From the NCBI GenBank assembly GCA_905250125.1, contig CAJNOL010000394.1:1-64000 (forward strand): DNA of 64,000 bases, read 5' to 3'. Below are positions 14,401-26,654 of this stretch, piece after piece. Made by a program: the position numbers and the translations under genes. The DNA is from Rotaria sordida. Its lineage: Eukaryota > Rotifera > Eurotatoria > Philodinida > Philodinidae. A model generated the notes under the pieces. That model did not search any database and had not been told where the DNA came from. It saw only the letters and a program-made list of their open reading frames with translations. The stretch's first letter is position 1. Each line of letters begins with the position of its first letter.

Positions 14401-17400
14401 TATATTTATATTGAGTCACGTTGCTAATGACGAGTAAACTCTCAATTTTTTGAAAAAATCCTGGTTTGCTTAGAAAAAAAACTTTGAATAGAGATTCTGC
14501 AGTCTTAAGAGTCGTCTACAGACTACAACACTCACTTTTTAAAAATACTGCTCTGTCAATATTGATATCGTCCTGTCACTTGTATCCTTATTTCCTCTAT
14601 CCTTCTCATTCTCTTTATCGTTATTTTCTATGCTTATCTTTCTTCTATATAAACTTGTGTTGAATGTTAGGTAATCACATTCTAAATATATGAAGTAGCT
14701 CAATAAAAATCATTACGAAGATGGCGGTAAGCTACTCTTGCAGTTTGTCGTTACAGTTGCCTCAATTAGCAATTCTTTTTCAACTCAAATACATGTAGTG
14801 AATATCAATATCCTTTTTGAGCCATGTCGCGAACATTTGTTTTTCAGTGATAACTTCTCTAAACCAAAAATTTATAGAACTGTTTTTTTCAAAGTATCTA
14901 GAATAATTTAACATGCGTATGACATATAAAAATTAGCTTTAGGAAAGTTGTTCATTATTCAGAGATAAACGCATTTTAATTTTACGAAGTCTAATCACTA
15001 ACCACTGAAATTGACCATATATAGACATTCACTATATAATTGAATTGATTGTGCCAATACGGTTGAAACTAATGTTGGATGTAAAAAGAATTACAAAAAA
15101 TGCTTAAATTCCTGATTTATAGAAGATTGTTTCACATTGACCAATACAATGATCTCGGTCTTTTTTGTTTTATTCTATAAAGTCTAAAATTCTTTTTACA
15201 ACTCATTTCTAAAGTATTAATTGTCTTCAACAACAATGCAAATTTCATCGATTTTCATAAAAATATCGATAGAAAAAAAGAATCTAATGAACAGGCAGAG
15301 TGGTATGAATAAAACTTTCAACAATAGAATGATTTACTTTTCCACTGACTTATTTAACTTCATAAATTCAATACTTCATAAATCAACAACACTAATGACG
15401 AACATTATATTTAAAACAAAAATGAATATATAATGCATGAACAGGAGCGTAACTCACCATCGAAGGTCGGGGCATCGAGGAGCGTAGCATAGATGTCAAA
15501 TAAGGGGTTGCACCCCGCCCTATTTATGTCCTTGTCCGTAAAAATATTATAAAATAAATTATCTTATGAATTTTTTTTTTCGGTTAATTTATGTTTATTT
15601 CAATTAATTTTACTAATTAAAAAAATTCATTAAATAAAAGTCTTTTTGACATATTTATTTAAAACAGAACAGTCAGGTCATATTTAGAAAGATTTTCATT
15701 GGTTGCATCTCGATCACATTATTTTAAACATTTTCTCATTGTTCTGTTATAAATTTCACATTGACTGTCACGACTCCCCTAGATATAATGTAAAAGAAAG
15801 TTTTTTTTTTTACTTGTCACAAAACTTTTTCATCGTAACCAAAAGCAAATAATTATAGAGGAAAATTTTATATAAAATGACAACCGAAAAATGATTCTAT
15901 TTGATTTCTAAGATAGTCGAATATTTAAAAAATGATGAAGGTAAGAAGTTATTTTTTTTACTAATAGTAACGTTAGTCGTTGAAAAATCAATAAAACTAC
16001 TCAATAAGAAAATAACGGTCTTTTTTCAAATGATTTAAATATATTCAAGGTCAATTTCAATACTGATAACGACAGATTTTATAGATATACGTCATTACCA
16101 ATGACATCATCAAAAATGTCTTATTCAGTTATCATTAATACTAACTGTATTTCAAAAATCATTCCTGTATTATTTATTAACGAATTACAATTATAATATA
16201 AGAATTAATTGTTTAGCATATCAAATTAAATTCATCTTATTTCAACATCTCAAAATGTTCATTAAACAAGACAAAAACATAAAACATTTGACTTAAATAT
16301 AAAGTTTTATAATCAAAATATTATTCGACTAATTTAGTCTTTGAATTTATGCATGATTGAATAATGAATTGGAAGAATTCATACAGAATCTAACTTGTGT
16401 CAATATAACTTAATACATTAGCGACTATAATTGATTTTAGATCGTTTTCTTCTTTTACTTTTTTTTCTAATCCTTTACATCATGTAGTTCTATTAGTCCA
16501 TATATTCCCTCTGATCTATAAGTCATTATAATCACTAAACAAATATAGGACTACCAGTATACATACAAATATGACTAGAATGAATTAATCGAAATAAACA
16601 GAATTGACAAGAATCTATACAAATAATAGTTTAGTAAAATTTTTCTATAAATTTTCAAGATACTAAGTTAAAAAGTACATGCATGATTGATGAATTATAT
16701 TAGTAAATAAACAACATTTTTTTTTTCTTGTTATTATTTACTTTATTTATATAAGACAAATATCTTGTATGATTCGGTGAAAAATATTGATAAGAACAAT
16801 ATATTTCAATACTTAATGAATATTAAAATGATCAAGATGATATTTAAAAATATGGAAAAAAAAAGTGAAAATCTATGAATAAGGTCAGAAAAAAATAAAA
16901 TCACCATGAATGCATATTTTCAAGAACACGAATAGTCGTCTACTATCAACAATGACTGATATAAATGCATGAAAACAACTTAAAAAGAAAGCAACTAATG
17001 AAGATATTGAAAGTAACAGTATTTAAGCAGATCAAATTAAAAAGCTTTAGTAAACTCGTAAACCTCAACCAACTAGTGTAACAAAAGAATGTCGTTAAAA
17101 ATAATAATATTTTTTTTTCTAAAGAATACTTTGAGTTTAGAGTAGGCGAAAAGATATTTTATTATCGATGTGTCACATATGTTTTTCTGAATATTATGAC
17201 AGTTTCAAACCCTTGATAAGAAGAACGCAGTAATTAAGTTTAAAGACTTAATTTAAGATCAAATCAAGTTCTATTTAAATGAAAACTTCAAAGCATTTTA
17301 CATCTAATTACTCCTCAAAATGAACTCCTATTTTATTTACAGATTAATTTGAACTCGATACACTAACTAAAGGTTTTTTTCAATGTATAAGAGTCGAATT

Positions 17401-17711
17401 AACATGGATTTTTAATTTGCATTGCTAAATTCTTATTATGAAACTAATCGCATCAATTCATTTATTTTGCATTAGAACAGCCTATAAATATTTTCACTAT
17501 GCTTGACTGGATTCTTTTATTTATGGAGAAAAAACAAATATCATTTGTGGTCTTATTTGTTATTATGTTTTCTATCTTATTCTAGATAATTGTTTCTCGA
17601 GGTATTATTAATTGTAGAATTATCTGTTTTATTATATACAAAGAAAGAAAAAAAAATAAAGAAAAAATACTAGATCTGTAATCCAGCATATTCAAAAACA
17701 AATTATCCAAC
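8408..17711. other. 9.3-kb gene desert
   Basis: I found no convincing gene in this stretch. It is strongly AT-rich with short frames lacking family resemblance or splice-linked partners. A short GC-richer patch at about 9315-9395 contains CCCTACCCTAG and AGAGTAGGGTAGG in inverted orientation. Another at about 15442-15535 has a GGGGTTGCACCCCG palindrome; both are probably decayed repeats. Confidence 0.45.
9315..9395. repeat. short inverted repeat, GC-richer than its surroundings
   Basis: CCCTACCCTAG near 9318 and GTAGGGTAGG near 9383 form an imperfect inverted pair. Between them CAGCATATCATGGGATACGATTAGGGTACGACC contributes another partial match in pieces. It stands out by base composition from the AT-rich flanks. 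It may be the remnant of a small hairpin element. Confidence 0.35.
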
Positions 17712-20282
17712 ATGACACATAAAGTAAGTAAGGAATCTTAACAATAAAATAAGGAAACGGATTTCTTATTTCAATAAACTTTCTTCTTATGAATGTTCAA
17801 AATGATCTATTTTTTATTTTTTTAGGAAAATCAAATAACTATCGACATGAAAGGTAGTGATCTTTTAAACGGTCAACCTTCTAACACACGTGAGAATTTT
17901 TTAAATATATTGATATTTTCTTTTTTGTTTAATACTTCGATTTTTTTTGTAATAATTAATGAATAGTTGAAAAAAAAAGAATAGTATAAGTAAATGATCT
18001 GTCAAAAATTTTAGTCTATGAGCATTTAAATGATACTTTTTTCTTTTTATATAATATTGCATGAATATCTATAACTTATTGAATATTATATATAAATAAT
18101 TTTCTTTTTTTGTTTTTTAAGTGTCAAATTCTGCATCGAATGGATTAACACCTCCAGTTTCCTATCATTCAAGTACTTTCATGAAACCTATTAGTCTAGT
18201 TTCATTAACATTACAAAATGCTTTAAGCATATTATTATTACGTTATGTACGTACAATACCAGGACCACGTTTTATAAATTCAACAGCAGTTATTGTTTCA
18301 GAAGTTCAAAAAACAATGTTAAGTTTATTTTTAGTTATTAATGAAGAACGTAATATTGCTGCAACTTTTAAATTAATATATAATAAAATTATATGTCAAC
18401 CATATGATACATTCAAAACTGGAATACCAGCTTTACTTTATACATTACAAAATAATCTTCTTTTTGTTGCCATTTCAAATTTAGATGCTGCTACATTTCA
18501 AGTAATTTTGTAAAACATGATCTAACAGGAGTGTGGAAGTGTAGGGATAAAAATTTATACTCCCCACAGACTACAACAGACGATACCTAGAGATAATCAC
18601 AGATTTTGACAGATGCTAGTCAGAGGCAGAGACGGCACGAACGGGTCGGAGAAGGAAATGTTGATTCAAAAATCGAAGAAAGAGTCAAAAAATTTTCTAT
18701 TGTCACCTGTGCGTTCTTTTCAAAGTAGATAGGTTGTTCGATGTTTCTTGAACTACTCTAACTATATTTCATGCATCCGTAGATGAAGGATATAATAGAA
18801 AAAACTCGACTCCTTTTTTAATTTTATTCTTTGTTCAATTTTTGATATAAATATTTTTCTGCATAAATAACATTGGAAAAATGTGAATACAAAAGTTAAT
18901 ATTGCATAAGTCATTAGCTTGCCCCGAGTTTTTGGAGAGACTAGAAAAGAAACACTGGCACATACTTGTCATTACTATCCACTCACCGCATATGGATACT
19001 AGCGACAGGTGTGTTCAGGTGTGACAATAATTTCTCGGTCTTTTTTGAGCTTTAGTTAGTCACTATCGTGCAATAAATCTCAAGAATCGGAGAAAATTGA
19101 TCCATCGAAACTTTCACAATTGAAGAAAGCCCCAGCCAATATTTTTTGGAGCAGGAAGTAATTTCCCATCTTCCAGTTGCACCGCCTCTGGTCAGAGGTC
19201 ATCACAGACGCTAGTTACAGATCGTCACAGGTCGTGACAAACATTGTCGATATATGATCAAAAATCGCATATTCATAACATTTCGTTCTAATATATGAAC
19301 TACTTCCTTATTACATTTCTATAGGATTAAGTAAAACGATGGTGACGAAATATGTTCTAAAATAGGTAGAATAAAGCAATCTTTGTGTGATTAACAATGG
19401 CAACTATATCTTGTTTCACATTTTAATCTTGCAGGAATTGGGCTAATAGCATTTTTATTAAGAAGCTCTACTTTTGTTTTCTATGTACTAACAAAACAAT
19501 AAAATTTTCTAGAAGACTATGATATAAATAATTCGTTTTGTTTTTGTTTAGGTTAGTTATCAATTAAAAATTTTTACAACAGCTATATTAATGGTAATGA
19601 TACTTCGTCGTCAATTAAGTTTTATTCAATGGCTTGCATTATTTCTTCTTTTTATTGGCATTTCTCTTGTACAAGTTGAAAATATGACATCAACAACACC
19701 AAAACAAGATGTTAATGCTGTATATGGATTACTTGCCGTTGTAGCTGCTTGTAAGTTATTTTTTAGAAAAATTTTCAAAATAGATAAGGAATCGAGTAAT
19801 ATTTTTATTTTAATCATACTCTAGGTACATTAAGTGGTTTAGCTGGTGTTTATTTTGAAAAAATTCTTAAAGGTAGTGATGTATCTGTATGGATACGTAA
19901 TATTCAATTAGGTGTATTTGGAATTTTTTTTGGCACTATAACATCGTATTTATCCGATGGTCTAGAAGTAAAAGAAAAAGGTTTTTTCTATGGTTATACA
20001 AATATGGTATGGACAGCTACACTTGTTCATTCTGTTGGTGGTCTTATTGTAGCATTAGTTGTTAAACATGCCGATAATATATTAAAAGGTTTTGCAACAT
20101 CATCAGCTATTATACTTTCATGTATTGTTAGTATTATATTATTCGATTTTCAATTAACATTATTATTTACATTGGGTGCAGCTTTAGTTATATTTTCAAT
20201 ATTTCTTTATTCAAAACCAGAATTAATTTTACATGTACCGATTGTAAATATCTTTTTTAAAGATAAATCAGTATTATTTTAA
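17712..20282 (+). CDS. SLC35A-family nucleotide-sugar transporter (UDP-GlcNAc/UDP-galactose type)
   Basis: Five exons (17712-17723, 17826-17889, 18122-18501, 19552-19750, 19825-20282) join in frame to about 370 aa. The first exon codes only four residues, placed by its GTAAGT donor and the matching phase of the next exons. Family motifs are clear: AATFQVSYQLKIFTTA across the exon 3/4 junction, FEKILKG at residues ~229-235, and KHADNILKGFATS at ~299-311. About ten hydrophobic segments are spread along the protein. These antiporters of the Golgi membrane import a UDP-sugar in exchange for UMP. The motifs fit SLC35A3/A2 best, so the likely substrate is UDP-GlcNAc or UDP-galactose, but substrate cannot be fixed from motifs alone. 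The third intron (18502-19551) is about 1 kb and carries repeat-like sequence with several TCACAG words. Confidence 0.92.
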
Positions 20283-23200
20283 AATTAATTATTATCAACA
20301 ATGAAGTAGACAAATAAAACTATGAATTTATGTCTTTACTTCTGACAATTCAATACTAAAACAATATCGATTCTCTTTTTTCCTCATTTATAAGTATCTC
20401 AAATGTGATAAAAATTCTTGAAAAAATTAGTTAAAAAAAATATCATTCCATTTTTGGTTATGAACGATTAGCTGTTTTTTTTTGCTGGTTGGTCTATGTG
20501 TGTATTTGTTTATGCGTTTTGTTTTTCTTCTTTGTTTTTTATTTATATCATGTGTCCACGTTTTGTAATGTTTCATTTATATTGCTTTCAATTCACTATC
20601 ATTTTACGACATTTTAAAGAAATGGCTTACTGTTGAATATTTTCCTTTTTTTTTTCTTGTTTAAAGTCAATGGACGAATCTTTATGTACTAAAAAACCTA
20701 ATGAAGAGTTTAAAATATGATGAGAAAATAAATAAAATAGAATTTAATACATGTTTTATAATGGGTTTTGAATATGAAATGATTTAACATTAGTTTTTTT
20801 AAAGAGATTTCATGTGATTTCAACGTATATTAAAAGTCTTAGTCTAAAGACTCCTTAAGACTTCATGAAATATCAAACATTACATGTCCGAATATCAATA
20901 GTAGGTGATACCATGTGCACAAATTTTCAAAGATGAGGGTGAACTGCCTTCCACGCGATTCCAATCCCTAGGAGTCATTACATGAGAGCCATGATCGTTC
21001 TCAGCAATACGTTACTCAAACAATATCTTCGCTTTAATTCATATTTTTACAGTAGATAGAACTATCTCAGATAGAAATGATCTTAAAGTTTCAGCTGAAG
21101 CTAACGTATTGCTCCAGAAATATCAATGCCACAAGAGTGCACATAACCCTCATTTTTTCATAATTCAACAATAGACGTTGGATCCATAAATGATTTAGCT
21201 GAGATGTTTTAACACACATACGTGTACTCTAGACTTACCTAGCCATAACATCAAAAATAGTTCATCATGAGATCAGCGAATAGGATGACTAAACCATGTT
21301 TCACTGTAGACATTCAACTTGTAACAGAAAATCCTTTCAGTCAATGATCTCATTCGGCAGAACATCTCAAAATATACTAGAAACTATTTTCAAGAGTTTG
21401 GTATCTAAAAAACTCCAGTACACACGGTTTTTTTCAACAAAAACTGCTGATGCGAAAGGGGTGTGAGTTATATCAAAATTTCACTTTCCGAGATGCAACT
21501 TTCAGCATTTGTAATGCTTACGGAGCCAATCATTTGATTTAAAAGTATTGATTACTGATTTTATAGATTCAGCATGTACTTGTTTCGATTGCTTTTAGTT
21601 TCGATCGAGAGTTTTGCAGTCATTAATCAGATAATCACTTTGCTTAAATTTCGTTATTCTTCGACGTTTCTTTTTGCATCTTTTGGCTTTTATTAGTTAT
21701 TTGCAGAGCCGCTCATTTTGACTCTCATATAATGAATCTTACCTACTGGATGAATACCACCATTACAGAATACAGAAAAAAACATTGTTTGTTCACTATT
21801 CTTAGACAGAGAAAAAGAAGAAACGATATACATAAGTACATGACGACAATATACAGTGGTCGACAATCTATCTATGGAATCGAGCAATCAGTTTATACTG
21901 TTATTGAATCGAACAACCTTAAGAGTATAAATAATTTCACTTGAATATGTTCAATATTCTTCTGCTCTCTTGTCTGCTTATCACGATCACCAGATCCCCA
22001 TAGTTTCGTCAGATAGATTGGTAAGATGAAATAGCACAGCTCTTGATCAATTTCAAGAGAAAAGACGTTAGAAAAAGTCTTTTTATTGAATAATGTGAAT
22101 GATGTTCTTCACTCAATCATTTGTCTTATCAATAAGCATCACAGAAGCTGACTTGTCGGTCATAGTTCCATCGTCGAAAATGAATAACAAATGTCGGCAA
22201 GGACTGTTTGTTTACGAAGAGATAGTTATTAGCAGTCAGTTTGTTTGGATCTAATTGGATGATAACATTAGGGGGAAACAGTGGATTTTGTACTCCTGGG
22301 ATTCTCTGGATTCACATCGTACTCCCAGGATTCTCACTAGCATGTATCAGTGCCACTGTTGGGACTGGAACGGGGCACCAGTGTCACTGGGTATATGCTT
22401 AACTGATCTATGTTTTATTTATGGAGGTACCCTTGGATTCTCATCTGCTATTATTTGGAGATACCCACGTAGGTAAAGTTAGACCATATTCGAGTTTTTG
22501 TGTCCGGATTCGTTTTTGGACTTGGGTTGGCTCTCTACTTGGTTGTGTTATATGCAGAATTAAATTCTACATCGAATGATGCCATTTTCGATTGGGATCA
22601 TCGAGCAAAAATCTCATTTATACTCCAAATACTGACTTTTTTGAGGACTTCTCCAAAAGTATTTCACGTCCGGATTCGCTCTCTCACTTGCGTTAGCTCT
22701 ACAAATTGTTGGGTTGAGTTCAGAATTCAATTGTGCGTCGAATGATACTAATTTTGACTAGGGTTATCGGGCAAAACCAGTAGATGACGGTAACAGTGTC
22801 AGGTCGAAATTTCTGGTCCTCGTTCGCCCTCATCTGTTGATTTTGTCCGACAACCCTAGTCGAAATTAGTATCATTCGGCGCAGAATTCAATTCTGCATA
22901 TAACCCAACCAAGTAGAGAGATAATCCATGTCCAAAAACGAATTCGGACACAAAAAACTCGAATATGGGGCTAACTTTACTTACGTAAATAGAAGAAAGA
23001 ATATCACTAAAAGAAAGAAAATAAACATCAGTCCAGTAAGAAAACTGATTAAAACAAATCATATTGTACACTTTGTCGTTCATTAATACTAATGTTAATT
23101 CAAGTCGAAAACAGATTTTTCGATCAAAAAGCAAAATGTGTAGCTTACACGCTGCTTATGCAAGCAAGATGTAAAACAGCATGTACATTGAATATAGCAA

Positions 23201-24427
23201 GTGCTTCATACGGTTTGATTCTGCTTGGTCCACTTACTATTCGAAATGCTGTTAAATGATCTTACTCGCAGCGTCGAAAAGTTGATCGCACAAAATTTTG
23301 TTCATTTTGAATATAAAAAGTGCAACTATAAAAGAAGCAATCTTATGTAAGCTGTAGAACTTTTCACGTTGCATCTTGTGATATATTTGATTGTTTTTAC
23401 TACAACGTATTAAGTGATTGAAAGTTGAAATGCAAAGCGCGACTATTTAACCTGTCCCACTCGTTAATTATCAACTTTCAACAGATTATAGAATTCAGAA
23501 TACTCTTTTCTAATTTTCTTTACTTTCATTCAAATCATGATAAGCTAAATCAATACATGACAAAATGATGTTTTCGTTTCTCACTTGGTAACCATAAACA
23601 TTTTCAATCACGTTTGTGTACAAAAAATGTATGTACTTATGTTAAAAGAAGTAAAATGACAAGTTTAGTAAAGATTTTTAATTGTCAGTTAAATGATTTT
23701 ATTGATGCATTGTTTTATCTTTAAAATAACAACAGACAATCTTCATATTATACAATTGAAAATTGATCAGTCTTTTAATTCATTATTAATACTATAGAAT
23801 ATCATCTAATTTCAGTGACTATTATTTTCTACATTTCATACTGCTTTCTTTTTCTGTATCAGAATTCGCTTATTTATCAGACATTTTTTTTTTCATAGTT
23901 GAGACTGATTACGCAATAAAACAAGACAATAATGTTTACAATCATTCGATTTTCTCTATATGATATTCAGATATTCATCTGAGATAGTGTAAATAATAAA
24001 AATTATTAGTTTTTGTCTTTTTCTAGCGATAAGACAAAGAATGTTGTTGGAAGAGAATTGCCTAGTCTGGTTTACCCTTGGTTACGCCGCTATGTTCATT
24101 TTTTATTTTCTTCTTGTATGTATTGATTTGAGAAAATCACACATGTATAATTATTTTCTTATGGTTTCATTTATTATTAATTTTATTATTTACAGATTCT
24201 TAATGATTCTCATATGATAAATTACATCATCAGTACTTGTCGTACGTGGTAGATATATTTTTAACATTCATTTTATGGATAGAAAAAAAAACAAAGAAAA
24301 AAAAGCTATTTTTAAATTCTTTCTTTTGTCAATGACAAATTATGAAAGTGTCCATTAACACACACACACATACACACGAACACATCACTTGTTTTAATTG
24401 CATACTGTTCACCATTTTTTTTTTTGT
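20283..24427. other. intergenic, repeats only
   Basis: No gene is supported in these 4.1 kb. The main structure is the foldback repeat at 22480-22990. The two longer frames there (starting near 22255 and 22500, and on the minus strand near 23134) are translations of the repeat arms themselves, which is why their peptides look alike. Confidence 0.5.
22480..22990. repeat. triplicated ~120-bp repeat arranged as a foldback
   Basis: A unit starting near 22484 (GTTTTTGTGTCCGGATTCG and on) runs through CTCTACTTGG and ATATGCAGAATT to TCGAATGATGCC. A shortened second copy follows in the same direction at about 22655-22765. A third copy lies inverted at about 22858-22975. The inner parts of the second and third copies (GATACTAATTTTGACTAGGG and its complement) face each other across a loop of roughly 60-80 bp. 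The arrangement suggests a foldback or MITE-type element. Confidence 0.7.
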
Positions 24428-26654
24428 TTATACATGTATTGCTGTTGTAGTAATAACTGTTCTAGATGGATCTTCGAATGAAACTTTTTTACTTGTATTT
24501 GAACGACGTGTACTTGCACTTGCGAATCGTGCTGATGGTATTGGGCTTGATGCTTGATTAATACTTGAAGATGTTATACTTTGTACATCACCACTACTAC
24601 TACTTTGATCATAACAGCCAGAATCAATTGAATTTGATTGACGAGTTTTATTATTTGAGATCATACCTAATAGAGAAGTTTTCATTAATTGTAAATTCTC
24701 ATCATTTAATAATGGTGAATTTGAGTGTTCAATTAAGGAAAAAATTGTTGTTATTTCATTCTGTGTAGTGTTATTACTTTCAACGAAGGAGATTTTAGGT
24801 GATTTAGTGTATGTTTTAGAAGACTTTACATTTTCTTGATGATTATTATGATTAATATCAGGAAAAACATGCGATGACAATGAAGTTACACGTGCCGGTG
24901 TTCGTAGTGATGATGAACGATGTGCAGGTGCTAAGAGAAGTTCGAGTGGTTCCTAAGCAAAAATAAAAGAATAGAATTGAAATCAATGATAGAAAAAAAA
25001 AACAACTCTTTATGATTGTGCATTTCAGTACTAATGAAAATGAAAAACCAAGTGAATAAAAATCTGTGCTTATTTAATTACTTGATTTTTGTCATCAATA
25101 TTCTTCATGTTCATTGAAAAATGGCAAAAGAAAAATACGCATAAATATGTTGTTTTTTATTCGATAAGTTTTAATTTTTTTTAAGTTTAAAGAAAATTAA
25201 ATTTTTTTTTTTTTACTTCGCTAATTTTTATTTTGAGTAATTATTTTGTACTTACGAGACTAATAGATTTTGATGGTTTATTAGTTTTATTTTGTTTATT
25301 CGAATAATGTGTTCTTGTTGGTGAATTCGAAACTGATGATACATGGTGACTTAGATTTGATCTTGAAACTATGTCATGATTAATAAAATAATCTTTTAAT
25401 TGACTTGCTCGAATACGTGTTGCATGTTTAAGAATATCTTTTTCAACTTTTTTTTTCGATGGTGTTGTTGTTGTTGTTGGAGGAGGAACAGTTATCGTAG
25501 AATGACGTAATGATGATTTTTGATGATTAGTAGGCGATGAATTTACAACAGATGATTTTTCCTGTTGTTTAGAATTAGCCATCGTCGTCGTCGTCGTCGT
25601 CGTTGTTGTTGTTGTTGTTGTTGTTGTTGTTATTGTTGATGGTGGATGTCGATGAACAGCAAGTGTTGGACGAAGACCAGCTCGACGACGAATTATATCT
25701 ATAATAATCATTAAAAAAATTGTATCGTCATTTTTTTTTATTTATTTACCACGAAAGGCATCTCCATTAGTTGTTTGTAATAATGAAGTCATATAAGCGA
25801 GGTCAGGATCATTATCAAGTACTGTTGCTATTGTTGATGTTGTGTCATTTGTAATAGGTATTTGTGTAGGTATGATTATATGATCAGAAGGTTCACTTAG
25901 GAGAATTGATGATGCGCAATAATTATTTTCTAATTGTTCTGATAAATGTAATTTTTTTTCACTTTCAGTTGTTTGAGTATAAGAAACATTATGTGTTTGT
26001 GTTTCTCCAAAATCAGTTGTAGATGTTTGTTGTAATTCACTAAATGGTCGTGAATCTTGATATGGATCTTGTAGAGTAGTTGTATAATGTAGTACACTTG
26101 ATGATCGACTTGGATTTCGATGAACAAATGCTTTACTTCGTTGAGTAGTACTAGCAGATTTTCTTTCCGTTGTATTTCCTGTTATTATTGATGCAGTTTG
26201 ATTCTGTTGTTGTTGTTGTTGTTGAGTTACTGCTGCAGCAGTTGTTGGATTTAAATGTATACGAATACCATGTTCAAGATAGGCAGCTTCAATAGCTTGA
26301 TATGATGATGTACGTGTTGTTTGAGATGGTAGTGGTTGATTTAATTTTTGATGTGTTAATGTTTGTTGAGAAGCATGAATATCCATTTCCTGAACAGGAT
26401 TCGATATTGACATACTATTAGAACATAAATCATTATTGAGAGATGTTGGTAAAGCAAATGCATTATTTGTACGATATTTAGATGGTTTATATTCACTATT
26501 AGATAGATCCATTCGACTGCCACTGATGACAGTACCTAAGAATATTTAATAGAACATTGAAATTTTTCTTGTTCTTTTTTTTTTAATTTTAAATATAAAA
26601 ATTACCTTCATTTTCAAAAGCTGGTCTTTTTTTACGAAGAGTTTTTAAACGCAT
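24428..26654 (-). CDS. uncharacterised low-complexity protein with poly-Thr and poly-Gln tracts
   Basis: Four minus-strand exons (26606-26654, 25750-26535, 25256-25698, 24428-24952) join in phase to about 600 aa. The N-terminus is short and basic (MRLKTLRKKRP). Ser, Thr and Gln dominate, with a seven-Gln run and a 17-Thr tract coded by ACG/ACA/ACC triplets near 25584-25635. There is no signal peptide or membrane segment. A conserved-looking charged stretch, KKVEKDILKHATRIRASQLK, and an RRRAGLRP motif suggest a folded or binding island in exon 3. Near the C-terminus KKVSFEDP contains a KVSF word, the form of the protein-phosphatase-1 docking motif (RVxF), which is only suggestive. I do not recognise the family. 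Splice sites are canonical and phases agree, so the gene model is fairly secure while the function is open. Confidence 0.7.
25584..25636. repeat. trinucleotide repeat (GTC/GTT)n coding poly-Thr
   Basis: An uninterrupted run of GTC then GTT triplets on the plus strand encodes consecutive threonines on the minus strand inside the third exon of the low-complexity gene. Synonymous GAC-to-AAC type interruptions between the two blocks suggest slippage expansion after a substitution. Confidence 0.9.

Noticed and set aside
14153-14427. Overlapping 64- and 84-codon plus-strand frames that might be a transposase or reverse-transcriptase fragment
   Set aside because: No catalytic motif is visible, the frames are short, and there is no splice-compatible partner.
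18520-19260. Repeat-like segment in the SLC35A intron with several TCACAG words
   Set aside because: It is suggestive of a decayed element, but no clear inverted or direct boundaries could be traced by eye.
22255-23134. Frames giving similar peptides on both strands (VFGLGLALYLV-like)
   Set aside because: They are translations of the inverted copies of one DNA repeat, so the likeness is at DNA level, not protein conservation.
25584-25636. Regular triplet array considered as a structured repeat array such as CRISPR
   Set aside because: There are no spacers; it is a simple trinucleotide run inside a coding exon.
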